Source: Earliella scabrosa (lineage: Eukaryota > Basidiomycota > Agaricomycetes > Polyporales > Polyporaceae). Taken from it: DNA of 64,000 nt. Below, in pieces: positions 11,228-22,955 of this stretch. How positions within the stretch are numbered: position 1 is the first letter of the stretch; every line of letters starts with the position of its first letter. Made by a program: the position numbers and the translations under genes. The notes below the pieces were generated by a model, which had not been told where the DNA came from, ran no database searches, and was given only the letters and a program-made list of their open reading frames with translations. The DNA lies in NCBI GenBank assembly GCA_022605405.1, contig JABYQQ010000010.1, forward strand, positions 1,364,001 to 1,428,000, written 5' to 3'.

Positions 11228-11981
11228 ACGATGGTCAGCAGGCGGTATGAGGAAAGTAAGTGTAGCTTCGTCCTCATACTAATGGACGCGATGGTTGATG
11301 ACTTTGCGTATAGCGTATAGAAGTGTCAGTATCAGTATTTCGTTCAATGTTTTACCTTACCGCGAAGAGCCACGGCGCTGGGGACTGGCTAAGCTCAAGG
11401 ATTGGTCTATGGCAAATCCGAACCTTGAGCAAGTTTGGAAGATTCACCTGACCTTATCGACCTCAGCGACAGGGAGCGCCTGAGACAGGTGCACTTGCGG
11501 ATCTAACCGTGCTCCAACGTCTCAAGATGCGATCCACGTGTTAAGCTGATAGTTGTATCACTGTCTACAATCAGGTGCGGTGCGACTGGCGGGACCTTCT
11601 ACAAGATAATATGCGGTGAGTGCATCATGTCTGATTTGTCACTCCCCGCCGAACCCCCGTCAGTGACTGGCTGTTGACACCAGGAGGAATCATTTGAACT
11701 GCCGCAGGTTAGGACGAAACCCAGCGGAGCATGAGTGGAACTACTTACGGACAAACCTTCTTTGGCAGATTGGCGACATCATGTACGGATGTATCTGCCT
11801 CAGCATTGCTGCTTCGATAGATCGTACCGTCATGACCACTCTGGCACCCCACCATAAGATGCGCATAGAGCTTGTAGTGAGGCCCCCACACGTCACGGAA
11901 TGCCCAGAACTCAGTGAGTACAACTCACCCCCCTCCCCTGATAGCGCGGGAATCTAACGTTTCCGTTGGTAGAAATACGCA
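11228..11981. other. Upstream region of HET 2 with a likely 5' UTR intron
   Basis: No coding sequence is supported. A GTGAGT donor at 11914 and a TAG acceptor ending at 11972 sit just before the HET 2 ATG and look like a 5' UTR intron. HET 1 shows a similar donor upstream of its ATG. Confidence 0.45.
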
Positions 11982-14162
11982 ATGTACCTCCTACAGACGA
12001 ATCGGGTGGAACTGCACAAGTTTGGCGACCCTCCGGCGAAGTACGCTATTCTCTCCCACGTCTGGGGATCCACCGAGCAAAGCTTCCAAGATATCTCGGG
12101 CGACTTCCGCTACACCTCCCCCTCACATGACCCACGACCGCTCTCCGGGAATAAAATCAGAAGGTGTTGTCTGTATGCCGAATCTCAAGGTTTCGAGTGG
12201 CTGTGGATCGACACCTGCTGCATCGACCAGTCAAGTAGCGCCGAACTGTCGGAAGCAATCAATTCGATGTATCAGTGGTATGCACGGGCCACCGTATGTT
12301 ACGCCTACCTGGAAGACGTCTCTGCAGAAGACGACCCCCTTTCATCATCATCCTCCTTCGAGACGAGCAAGTGGTTCACCCGGGGGTGGACCTTGCAGGA
12401 GCTGATCGCCCCCAAATGCGTCCTCTTCCTATCACGCGAGTGGATCTGCCTGGGCGACAAGATCTTCTTCGCCAGTCTTGTCGAGCAGATCACGGGCATT
12501 GACATCAACGTACTCACATGCCGCGTACGGCCATCCTCGGTACCCGTCGCGACGCGCATGGCGTGGGCGTCCAAACGCAAGACCACCCGAGTCGAGGATG
12601 AAGCGTACTGCCTAATGGGGCTCTTCGGCGTACACATGGCCACCATCTACGGTGAAGGCAAGCAAGCGTTTCGGCGCTTGCAGGAAGAGATCATCAAGAA
12701 CATCCCCGACCATACTCTTCTCACTTGGGGCATGGGTGCGCAGGCCCAATCCCTCGTCGACAAATCCTTGTACCCTCCTTCAGGACGTCGCAACTTGCTA
12801 GCCCACTCGCCAGACGACTTCAGCAGAGACTCTCCCCAAAGTTTCACGACTTGTCACGTCAGTACTTATTGGAGCGCTCTACAACAGCTGACGGAGGCTC
12901 ACAAGCACCGACGCGCATCGCTCATGGTAAGAGTTCAATCCGATCATTCCTTCAGCGATCATTGACCGACCGACCAACAGAGCGCTCGAGGAGAGAACAC
13001 GGAGGCAATCATGAGTCTCGGCTCATCTTTCGATATCCCGGAGTTCACGATGACTAGCCACGGGATCCGCGCCCGACTCCCCATAGTCGAGCTCCATCGT
13101 CCTACTCGGAGCTCAGAGCTCTCATGCAGCATGGCGATCCTCGCCTGCTGCGTCGAGGGTTCAGAGGCATCTTCCCCGCCGGACCTTGTCGGTCTTCTAC
13201 TACACCGCCTCGACAATGCGACGTCTTATGGCGTTGGCTGTGGCACGCAGCGGTTGCCGGTGAACGATCCCCCACCCGGTTATGGTCCAACGGACGCTCG
13301 CTGGGTCCACTTCGACCCATCTAGCGATACGTTAGACCGGTTATGTGGGATCCCAGATGGACAGCCAGTCTATCGTTGGGAGACCATATACATCACTCAG
13401 GACCTCGCACCTGACTGGGACGCTATCGAGGACCTCGAGCCGGATGGTATTCGCTCAAACGGGGTCCGTCAACCAGTGTGTTCCAACGCACTTTCATCGA
13501 CGTCGATAGACCGTGCCACCGCACGGTGCGGGATCGTCTTCCTGCCCGTATGGTGCACGAAGCGTCTGGAACGCTACGGTTTCTTCCCGAGCTCCGCCCA
13601 GGGTGACCCTGTTGACCATCTTCACACCCTCCGCATTGTGGGTCCGCACAACGAGCATCTGGTGGTCTACACATTCACCAATGTCTTCACAAACGACGTC
13701 CTTCAGATCCATGTTGCGTGCTGCGTCGATGACAATGGAGAGGCGATGCCATGGCTGGCGGTCGATCTCTCCCGCTCTGGCAACGTTCAGAGCTTCCGTC
13801 AAGCGAGGCGAGCACATCATTGGCATCCCGCGTCCAGGTGCCAGCTCCTAGAGTCGGACGAACACTTCCAACAGTGGCCGATCCGTACTCGAGCTGGCGA
13901 ACCGGGCTCTCCGCCATCACATTGCCGCACGTTTGGCGACTCGATGCATCTGGTGGGCCTCTATGTGAGGAGGTGGCATGCCTCCCTCGATGACGGCGAC
14001 GTAGACCGACCTTGGGAGATTCAGGTCGAGCTGCGTGGGCCCGCATATGACGCCCTGCTCCACATGGATCCCCGAACACGAGCGTCGCCCACCTCAGCCT
14101 GTGATAGACAAGAAGAGGACAACTTTCGTTCCAAGGCTCAGATTCGATGGAGGTTCTGGTGA
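11982..14162 (+). CDS. HET-domain protein (HET paralog 2)
   Basis: Two exons with a 54-nt intron (12927-12980) give exactly 709 codons, 708 residues. The HET core is nearly the same as in paralog 1: PPAKYAILSHVWGSTEQSFQ, EWLWIDTCCIDQSSSAELSE, WFTRGWTLQELIAP, RKTTRVEDEAYCLMGLFGVH and ATIYGEGKQAFRRLQEEI. The C-terminal exon again starts with a conserved IPEFTMTSHGIRARLPIVEL block followed by a beta-rich region. The single intron sits at the same domain boundary in both paralogs. Expected role: non-self recognition or regulated cell death in hyphal fusion. It converges with the kinase-like gene, 66 bp downstream. Confidence 0.9.
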
Positions 14163-14228
14163 TGCTTGCCCAGTGATATGACACATAATACGAAGCTCAT
14201 CTGTAGCTATAAGTACTCAAAGATGAAG

Positions 14229-15426
14229 TCAATCGGGGCGTACGCGTATTCTGAACAGATCCCGAGCATAGTCTACGACTTTTGCAAAGCAATCCCACAC
14301 GAATACGGCACCGTGCAGTGCAGCAAGTACTTGACGTGCCCTGCGAGCACTTGGTCGACAATGGCACACTCCGGTACAACCCCGCTCCTTTCCGACGAGC
14401 CAGGCAGCGTACCGTCGCGCTATCCAGAACGACCGCTGCTGGCTTGAACGTGATTGCTAGATTCTCCCGAATGAGATTGTTGAATGCTCAGAGAATAAGA
14501 ATGAGAACATACCTGGAGGAGCTCTTGTAATAACATGCCCGTGCAATACATGTCCCACGAGTATGGGTCAAATCGCGTCATGGCGAGCGGATGTTTGTAG
14601 AATGTCTTTGGCAGGTCGACGGCGGGTTGACACCCGGGACCGCGCTCTAAACGTTTAGAGTCGCCGAAGTCGATGATGTAGACTTTTCCAGCCTCAACTT
14701 GTGGATGGTCTGGGACATCACATTCCGTGGCGATCACCAACTGGCTGATATACAAGTCCTAAAACAGAACGAGTTCGTTTAGCGTTCATACTCGACAAAA
14801 TGCAGTCTTACCAAGTGCACGATGTTGTTATCATGCAACAGTTCAATTCCCTGTACTCCACATAGGTCAACGAGTCCAGATTAGACGAGATGTAGCTGAC
14901 CTCTAAAACCTGGCGAAACAGACGTAGCATGGCGCTGAGACCTAGTTCGAGGCGATCTGGCCGAGCCAGAATGTGTTCGAGGCAGGGCATGATCAAGAAC
15001 CGGACTTCACCACGGACGATCGTGCAGGGTAGAGTATGGTTCGGAGAGGCAGGGTCTAGCCGGTGGAGCTGGTCGTAAATGTCTGCTTCTTGACTGCCAG
15101 AGGGGACGATTTTGACAGCATAGCGTGGTTCATCAAGGAATGGGTCCGTCTCCCAGGCGCATAACTGTTCTATTCGTTCAAGCACAACTTCAGTCACGAG
15201 AAGAAGCTGGACTGACTGGTTTGAGGGGGGCGACAAGATTGATACCCCGAGCCTTCAGCTCCGGGTGGTTTTGCAACCAGGGAGGAGGTCGTAGCAGGTC
15301 CATAAGAGCTGTTGGTATCTGGGTCTTCCAATGCTGCCAGTGTACCAGTAGGCTCGGCCCCGGTGGCGTATATAGTGTGTGCAGTCGCTGACAGTGTGTG
15401 GACCAAACCAAGACCAAACCTTCCAT
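14229..15426 (-). CDS. Divergent protein kinase-like protein
   Basis: Five exons (introns at plus 14439-14512, 14759-14811, 14851-14900, 15165-15216) sum to 323 codons, 322 residues. Kinase-like landmarks are RYAVKIVPSGSQEADIYDQL (the beta-3 Lys and alpha-C Glu region), LLHDNNIVHLDLYISQ in place of the HRDxKxxN catalytic loop, VYIIDFGDSKRL carrying DFG, and DPYSWDMYCTGMLLQELL (the alpha-F region). No glycine-rich loop is visible, and the HRD arginine and loop asparagine are replaced. Activity is therefore doubtful. Families of such kinase-like proteins are common in Agaricomycetes. The C-terminal exon (WLVGKERGCTGVCHC and onward) is not recognised. Confidence 0.75.
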
Positions 15427-16189
15427 GTGGCTCGGCGCTACTTCCCACGTGTCAGCCGCGTGGTCGTGCCATCCACGACAGGGATAGTCAGATATACCTG
15501 CTCGGAGAATCCGAGGGGGATCCGGTCAACTTGCTTACCTTTTCCGTACACTTTTGACCGAATTGTCCCCCGTTGTGAATGTTGACTGCTCCCCTAATTG
15601 TACTACTAGTAGCGGCATTCCGGCCCAGTTAAAATTCCCCGCTATGGAAATTATTGGTCAATTTCCCGGACAATGCGGATCAAACAATAACTGCGGAACC
15701 GTGGGACATTCCGGTCATATGTTCGACACGGAAATCAGTCAGGTGACTTTCCCCCCAATACAACAACAAACTTTTACCAGACTGTGAACCGAAATCTCCA
15801 TCCTGGCAGTTAAAACCTTTCCTCTGGACAATCCCACTCAATCTGTGGAAAACAATGTCGTCTTGTGCCAGATTTCCTGGTTCTCGAAACTGTCCCAACC
15901 AGTGTCATTGGTGGAAGAGCTTCGGAGATAGGTAACATGTCGAGAATTGCTGGTTACGCACGGTGATACCACGTCGCGCTTCCTCTACTTAAACCACGCG
16001 CCGACAGAACAATTTGCGAACTGGTGCCCCTAGGCCTCCGAAGGTCGACATCAACTCGCAGGTCCAATTTGAAGACCCCTAGTTTGGTACGTACCATTTA
16101 CTCAAGCATATACTTGGTGCAATTCTGATCGAGTAGTCCAGTGTCCGCCGTGACCATGATATGCCATCAACTTGTGCTTTCAAGTGCTC
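15427..16189. other. AT-richer spacer with an imperfect inverted repeat
   Basis: No gene. TGACCGAATTGTCCC near 15556 reappears in inverted form near 15700-15720 (GGGACATTCCGGTCA), and similar GGACAAT motifs occur near 15668 and 15828. The composition differs from the flanking genes. It could be a MITE remnant or a hairpin-forming spacer. Confidence 0.4.
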
Positions 16190-19100
16190 AGCGCATTCCT
16201 TGACGGCAATTTGACGGTGCGCATACCTCCAACGTCACGACAAGTCCCAAGGTCTCTGACGACGGCTACACCATCGCGAGTGGAACCGCTACTGCCTTCA
16301 CTTCGCCCGCCACCAACGACCCTGACTCCCAGATCTCAGGAGACTTCAACCCAACGTCAACCCTTCTTGTTTGACCATGCTTCTCTCCCTGGCACCCTCA
16401 CCCCAGTCGAGTGGCGAGACGTGTCACGCACGCTCACAATCTTCGGTACCCCGCCTTCCCCCTCTTATATCCCTAGTCGCATTACACGCTCGCGCCGTAA
16501 GTTGATCGAATTTCGTTGTGTCAGATACGTGCTCAGTCACTGTATAGGTGCGACGTTGAAGATCGCGTGGCCGAGCTGCTCACGTACCAGTTCGCATCTC
16601 CCGTCGGGTCGAGATTCTGTACCTTCCCCTCACGCAATACCGCTTCGCGCGCTTCATCGAGATCGGACCCATGCTCACTGATATGGCTAGGCGTACGATC
16701 CAACGCCGCTCACGGCGACCGAGTCTCGCGTCTCATTGGGGTCTAGATACCCGGTAAACTCAACGACCCCTGTGCTCTCTAAGCACACCCTTCGTCATTC
16801 GCGCGCCCCCCCCTCTCCCGAACGTACATTCCACGTCTCGCGCGCGAGAGCTGTTTTTGGCTGAGCGTATGGCCGCCCGCGGTTGCACGAGCTCGCGCTG
16901 CGAGCCGGACAAGGGTGAGTGAACCAGACCGTCTGCCTTTACCATAAACTCAATGAGTCTTCATTGCCTCGGCGGGCAGGCCCCCGCCATTCGCGCATTC
17001 GCACCAGTCGCCCGTTCAGGGAGACAATAACCCTGAGTCTTAAGTACCCGCAAATGTCCTGGATAGCACGATCTAGCTGCATTACGACTACTTATCATTC
17101 CCGCGTGTGAGACGTGGGCAGACCGACCCGTATAATCTGAATATTCTTCAAACCGCCCATCGCTCGACAAGCATCCTCACCCCAACCACTCCCCTGTGCA
17201 TGGGCGCATTGAACATGACTCGCTGAGAGCTCTCCGTGCGCGTTGCCATTGCACAGATCGCCGCGCGGCGCTCCAAGACTGATGGTGTATTTGTTGAACG
17301 CCTTTGGCCAGCGATTAGACGCCCGGATGCCCGGACCGTACGTGATACGCCCCGCTCGTTCCCGCCTCAGGCCTACTACTTACAGCCTCACGGTCAGGCC
17401 CAACAGGGTACCATCCTTACCTTGCCAATGACTTCTGCACAAGAGAGTTCGTGATCAATGACCCCAGTCTATATTCACTCATGTCTGACCATAGCTATCG
17501 ACAGCTCTGCAAGCCTTCGCGTGTTGGAAGAAACTGACACGTGGCCATCCCATTCTTCCCTCAAAATGCGTCATTTGTGTTCATCGTACTACGAGGGATA
17601 CATGCAGGTTCCGAGGTGATGTCAACATTCAGAGCGGCAGTTCTTGCGTCTTATTCCATGTGATTGCTCATAGGGTTTCGCGTTCTGTCGTCAACTGGCG
17701 CAGTGCGGTTTCGCCAGAGACAAGGAAGCGATGACGATACCCATGTATACCCGAAGTTCTTCAATGTCTCTCCCTCGAAAGAGACCCTCGAGTATCTGCA
17801 GGTATGTTGGGAGTGTTATCGCCACGTCGACTACCATTTATCCGATCGCAGTGGCATGTAGCCCGAGCTCTGCAGCAAGTGGTCGCCGGGTTGAAACAGC
17901 ACGAGAGCCAGTCCCCTGTTCATCGCAGATGCCTTGATATCTCTTTTGATCTTACCTGCGGTACACTGTTTATTTGTTCACGTCTGTGACCACACTAATG
18001 ATGTCATTCGTTCAGACTCGTGCTCGACGGCTATATTTTCTTCCTCGTTCATGTGCATACATTGCGGTCAAGAGACGTGTCCGGCTTGTCACCCAAACAA
18101 TAGCCATACTCTCCTCTGCACCAGGGGGGATGAGGTACGTTCACTTCTCTCCATGAGGTCAGACTATGAGACGCTTGTCTAGGTGCCGAATTTCCTACGT
18201 GTCTCCAGGTTACAGAACGACGAACTTTCCACGCTTGAAGAGTCCCTGCGAACGCCCCTCGGCCAGTTGGCTCCTCCTGCCCTCCCCGTTCCGCATGCCG
18301 CAACCCGCATGGAAACGCTCGCACGATGCAGCCGACACGTACCAAGACTTAGATATGGCCAGGAAGCCGCCTTTCGTGCGTTATGGGGGCAGAACATACC
18401 TGTAGTAGTGGAAGGGATTCAGGTACGAGGCGATTGGACCCCACGGTACTTTGTCGAAAGCCACGGATCGATGTCAGTGACTATGATCAGTCACGCGGAC
18501 GGGCCGAAGAAGACCACTGTTCGCCAGTTCTTCGAGCAGTTCACGACATCCGACAAAGCAAGGAAAGATGTGATCAAAGTCAAGGTGTGTCGAACGATCT
18601 CACCTAGCTACCTAGGTGTTAACATTGACGTGTTTAGGACTGGCCGCCATCTGCGGAGTTTTCTAAACTCTTTCCCGAACACTTCGAGGCATTCATGGAC
18701 GCTGTCCCTATGCCCTCTTACACGCGTCACAATGGGATCTTGAACCTTGCTGCACATTATCCCAGCGCAACGTCGCAGGGTAAGTCCAACAAGCCCGATC
18801 TAGGTAAGGACTGTCTGGTCATACCGCCAACTAAGACTAACCTATGATTAGGGCCGAAAGCGTACATCGCTACCAAAGATCTTCACGGAGTCGGAACAAC
18901 CCGCCTTCATGTCGACGTCACCAGCGCCGTCAACATTCTGGTACACACGGAGCCAAGTTCCGACGGTATCAGCGGCGCAACGTGGCAGATATTCGCCGTT
19001 GAGGATGCACACAAAATCCGGGGCTATCTTCGATCTCTCCAACTGCACGACCAAGAGGACGAGGATCCTATACACGGCCAGAATATTTTTCTGACCCCAT

Positions 19101-19808
19101 CTATGTTGGCCGATCTAGCTGGACGTGGCGTGACTCCTTACACCATCTATCAGAAGTGTGGCGACGCGGTCTTCATTCCGGCTGGGTGCCCCCATCAGGT
19201 ACTGATTAAGACTCTCGGTATCTACCGTTCATTCACAGCCCTATAGGTCAGCAATCTGAGTGCATGTATCAAGGTTGCCTGCGACTTTTTGTGCGTGGAG
19301 GGCATTGAAGCAAGCAGGGTTGTGACGGAAGAGTTCAGCCGCATCCGTCAACGGGACATCCTCAAACTCGATGCAATGATATACCATTCCTGGGTTTCCA
19401 TTACCAATCTACTGCAGGATACAACTGTTTCGTCCCCACAGCTGACGCGATTGCAGAAGAAACGCAAACGCCAGCGTGACTCGCAGCCTGCGAATGACAG
19501 TCGAGCTCTTGCAAAACGTCGGCGCAACGCCGCCAAGAATCCACACATGTACCCCGAGGAGACTTTCCAATACCAGTGCCCTCATCCTGGATGCTTGGCA
19601 TCCAATCGATCATATGAACTTAGCGGCATGTTCAGCCATCTGTGAGTGTACTTGCTGACCGAATTTGTGTGGGAATCATCTCAATGGTGTTTCCAGTCAC
19701 GCCAAACATCGTGTAGTCGTTCCCCGAGCATCGTGGGACGACTTGAAGGATTTGTCGCGTGAAGAGCTCTTCGCTGTAATGCAGAAGAAGTATGGGATGG
19801 TAGGATAG
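16190..19808 (+). CDS. JmjC-domain (KDM3-like) protein; 5' half apparently frameshifted
   Basis: The 3' half (about 17,700-19,808) reads cleanly through short introns. It has a Cys-rich finger (CDSC, CIHCGQETCPAC), a long linker, the JmjC strand TTRLHVDVTSAVNIL with the HxD iron ligands, and GDAVFIPAGCPHQVSNLSAC with the distal His. A C2H2-like finger (CPHPGCLASNRSYELSGMF, then HLHAKH) and the terminus KKYGMVG with TAG at 19806-19808 follow. The zinc finger upstream of JmjC and the IPAGCPHQV block resemble KDM3/JMJD1 H3K9 demethylases, so nuclear histone demethylation is inferred. The 5' half is coding-like but changes frame without splice sites near 16,600, 17,405 and 17,730 (GFAFCRQLAQCGFARDKEA runs out of frame with DDDTHVYPKFFN). 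The true start is not settled. The gene may be a pseudogene. Confidence 0.7.
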
Positions 19809-21518
19809 GTATTGGTTGGGTTTGTTAAGCGTGGACACTCGGAATACACCCTGCTTTCGAGATGTTGATGGAATACTCACCCGTCTTCGGCGCTCAGCCG
19901 TACGCTCACCTTGCAGATGCAGTGACCACGTCTGCTCGTTCACCGCACATTCCTGCTATAGGGACGCTCGACCAGCCCTCGCTTATGGATCGATGATACA
20001 GCTGATAGTTACTTATACTAGACGTCATGATACTGAGGGGCAGCAAAGCGAACGCGAGGAGCTCGGCGGCGAATGATAAATAAAGAAACAGGAGACAGCA
20101 AAGACGCACGCACGCTTGGTCCGAGCACGCCAGACCTGTTGATACGGAGGTGATCAGAAAAGATGTTCGCAGATCGATGGTTTGATGATCCTTGCCAGGA
20201 GTCGCGCCGCGGCCCGACAGTGCCTCCTCTTCCTCGATGCCCTGGCCTGGTGCAAGTTTCTTGGTGCGAGCCATGCGGCAGGGCTTGTCACGCGGCCACG
20301 TCAGTAAACGGGACCACGAGGGAGAATGGGATTGTCGGCGAGGTAGTCGAGGGGCTCCGAGAGAGAAGGAAGGCTCCGAGAGTGAAGGAAGGCTCGAGGA
20401 GCTCAGGGAACAATGACGTCGTCGTTATATCTTCCCCATGGCTATTGCGTCTCCAGCCGGAGGCGCGTCTCATAATAGGATGGCCGTTCGGGCATGGCAG
20501 GAGAGAAAAGCGCTGAGACGCTTTCGTGGCATCGTACTATTCCAAGGACTTCGGCCGAGTGGCAGTTGGTGAAGTTATGTGGGAGGCGGATTCTCATTTG
20601 GGAACAAGTGTGAAACGGGGTAAAACGCACCTCACCACCTTTGAGCATAGACTTCAGGCAGAGACGTATCAGCTAGACCTATGGACGTTGCTCAAGAGGC
20701 GACGCGTGGGAGAGATGCCCCGTATTGAGACGACGCATGAGGACATGCGAGCGAGACTGCTTGTAATGCATACATGGTGCATACAATGTGCCCATCGTTC
20801 GCAATCGCAATCGTTAAATGGTGAAGCAGTATGGGGCAGGTCGAGATAAGGTTCAGACGATCTAGCTGGAATTTGCGATCTCCGAAGGCGGGTCGTGTGG
20901 GCCGGTGCGGGCTAGCACCTGGTTCGGATCTGGACTTTGTCCTGAGTCACGTATGCGATTGACACTGCGTAGTATACGTACCAGTGTATCGCCTGAGAAT
21001 ATGTTGGCGGTTGGTTAGCGGAGGGCACTGGCAAGCTTGCGTTCGACAAACTTCCACGTCAGAGGCTTCTCGGACCGTGCTCGTAGATGGTACAATGGTG
21101 CAATTGTTCATTCGGGAGCGTTGGGACGATGAGGGTACTTACTAGTACCTACTCCGTGCGCTGTATGAGGGCGCAACCTGGGTAAGGAAACGGGTGGGCG
21201 GTTTCTCCTGAGATTAAGATATCATGGTTGGGTAGCTGTCTTCGGTCGTAAGAAATCTTGCTGTTATTTGCGTTTGTCCGAGTCCATACTTGGCCAAATT
21301 GCCTGAATTCAGGGCAAGCATAACCTGGAGAGTATATTAGCACGCTTCACTGCCTCCATCGCTGGCAGACGCACAACGTTCGAGCGTGTACTTCTCTCTC
21401 TCCGTCTTCGCGGTCGTATCTCTTCTCCCTCCACCTTCGTGCCTCCGCCACGCCTGAACTCGCCGATCTCCTTCGATTCTACAGCGTGGTCGACTCCCTC
21501 CGCCTTCGGACCTCACCC
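19809..21518. other. Stretch without a supported gene
   Basis: A minus-strand frame at 19906-20274 has a real ATG (MARTKKLAPGQG...) but no family resemblance and no splice support. Plus frames at 20163-20849 lack convincing ATG starts. Short direct duplications of GAAGGAAGGCTC occur near 20360-20400. Nothing else is seen up to the gene at 21519. Confidence 0.4.
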
Positions 21519-22222
21519 ATGCCTGAAGCCGCCGAATCCGTTGCGAACATGAACCCGACGGTTAAGCTAGTCTTCAGCGTCGTCACTGACGAATGGACTG
21601 GGGAGCAGGGAATGGGGCTCTACATCGTGGTGGCCAACGAATCGTGCGCAGTTAAGGTATGTCCTCTCGATTGCATCCTAAGGCGTGTTCGATTAATGTG
21701 GGGCTTCAAGCTGAGACTGCCGGAGGAGCTGACCACTGCTGAGGGAACGTCGTCTGAGTTCTGGGACAACCTCGAGAGTCTTCTGGACCAGACGGGCCTC
21801 CGCGCGACGCTTACCGAGGAGCAGTGCGACGCCGTTGACATTGTGGTCGCACTGTACCGCTTCCTGGGGGAAAACTCCGCCGCTTCCCGAGCCATCTGGC
21901 CCGACTTCTGGGAGCAACTCTCCGGCATCGCGGAGGTGACTGCCGCTACCCACCAAGACGCTCCTTGGACCTTGCTCCTCAACATGGTCCCTTGGGCTCG
22001 AGACGTTGCTAGGGTAAGTTGGGATAATCGCGTCTTTTAGGGATCCCGCTAACCGTGACTGTGAAGGATGCTCTCCCCGCGAGCATGCTCGCGCGATGGG
22101 CGGATCCCAAGGATGCTGAGGACTTCGGCGGCGATGACGATCATGAAGACACGGTTTCGAAGAACGAGGGACCCGATGACGCTGAGGGGCGTGCTGGTGA
22201 CAAACTTGAGGACCAGCTGTAG
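21519..22222 (+). CDS. Unidentified 198-residue protein
   Basis: Three exons (introns 21657-21710 and 22014-22066) give exactly 199 codons. The ATG at 21519 is the first in frame. The protein is mostly alpha-helical by eye, with EEQCDAVDIVVALYRFLGEN and AIWPDFWEQLSGIAEV in the centre and a very acidic C-terminus (DDDHEDTVSKNEGPDDAEG). No domain is recognised. Clean splicing and frame closure support a real gene. No functional inference is made. Confidence 0.6.
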
Positions 22223-22523
22223 TCTTGCAAATGTCTGCGCTCGTCGTGCACGATCTGTTATCAATTGCAACCAAGTGCATCACGCAACGAAGATCTGGTT
22301 CGCGTGCTGACGTGTACAAAAACCCCATGCGAGCTCATATTGCGTCCGACGATAGCAGTTTTCGGAAATATCTGTAAGAACCGCCCCGGGTGGGTCAATA
22401 CATACCAGGAGATGGGATGGCGTTCCGTTTTCTGTGAGGTTGACTTTTCAAGGCGTTACCTCAGCGAGGGCAGCTGCGGCGGGTCTCGCGCCAGTCGGTC
22501 GGGGTACATCGCAACTTGACTAT
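22223..22523. other. Short spacer
   Basis: Nothing recognisable between the unknown gene and the weak minus-strand coding block. Confidence 0.4.
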
Positions 22524-22955
22524 TCATTCGAAGCAAACTATCTTCGCACCCAGCCTCGACATCTCTGAACCTACATATGTACTCACGTCAGCCAGAACTC
22601 CGCCAGAGGGTCGATCGTACACTTCTCCAGCCTGAACAGCGCTTTCGAGTACACGGAATCCACGCCAGCGACTGAGCACGGGACATTCAGATGCGACACC
22701 TACGAGAGTAAGAACGACGGCGTGAATGGGTTGAAAGGCGCTAGGCACATCAACACTAACTGACCAGGCGATAAGCTGGAACGGGTCCCTATGGCGGCAT
22801 GGGAGAGCCGTGATGGGTTGCGTCGAAGGGAGCTGCCTGCGCACAGTGAGATATGCTAGAGACATAAAGATTTTAAGGACGCACCGGAGCCTGCGCGTAG
22901 AAGCTCTAAACGTCCTCCTGACAGTGAGAAGAGTCTTCACGTCCAGGGTTCGCAT
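22524..22955 (-). pseudogene. Weak coding block, possibly a decayed small gene
   Basis: The ATG at 22955 opens a basic, acid-poor segment (MRTLDVKTLLTVRRTFRAS) that could be a mitochondrial presequence. Further left an exon-like block reads VSHLNVPCSVAGVDSVYSKA, then LFRLEKCTIDPLAEFWLT, bounded by TAG and GTGAGT. The block between them cannot be joined in frame. The family is not recognised, and chance open frames cannot be excluded. Confidence 0.25.

Noticed and set aside
19906..20274. MARTK-starting minus frame as a histone H3 relative
   Set aside because: Only the first five residues match; the rest has no histone features.
20526..20849. 107-codon plus frame
   Set aside because: Begins with GTG rather than ATG, no family, no intron structure.
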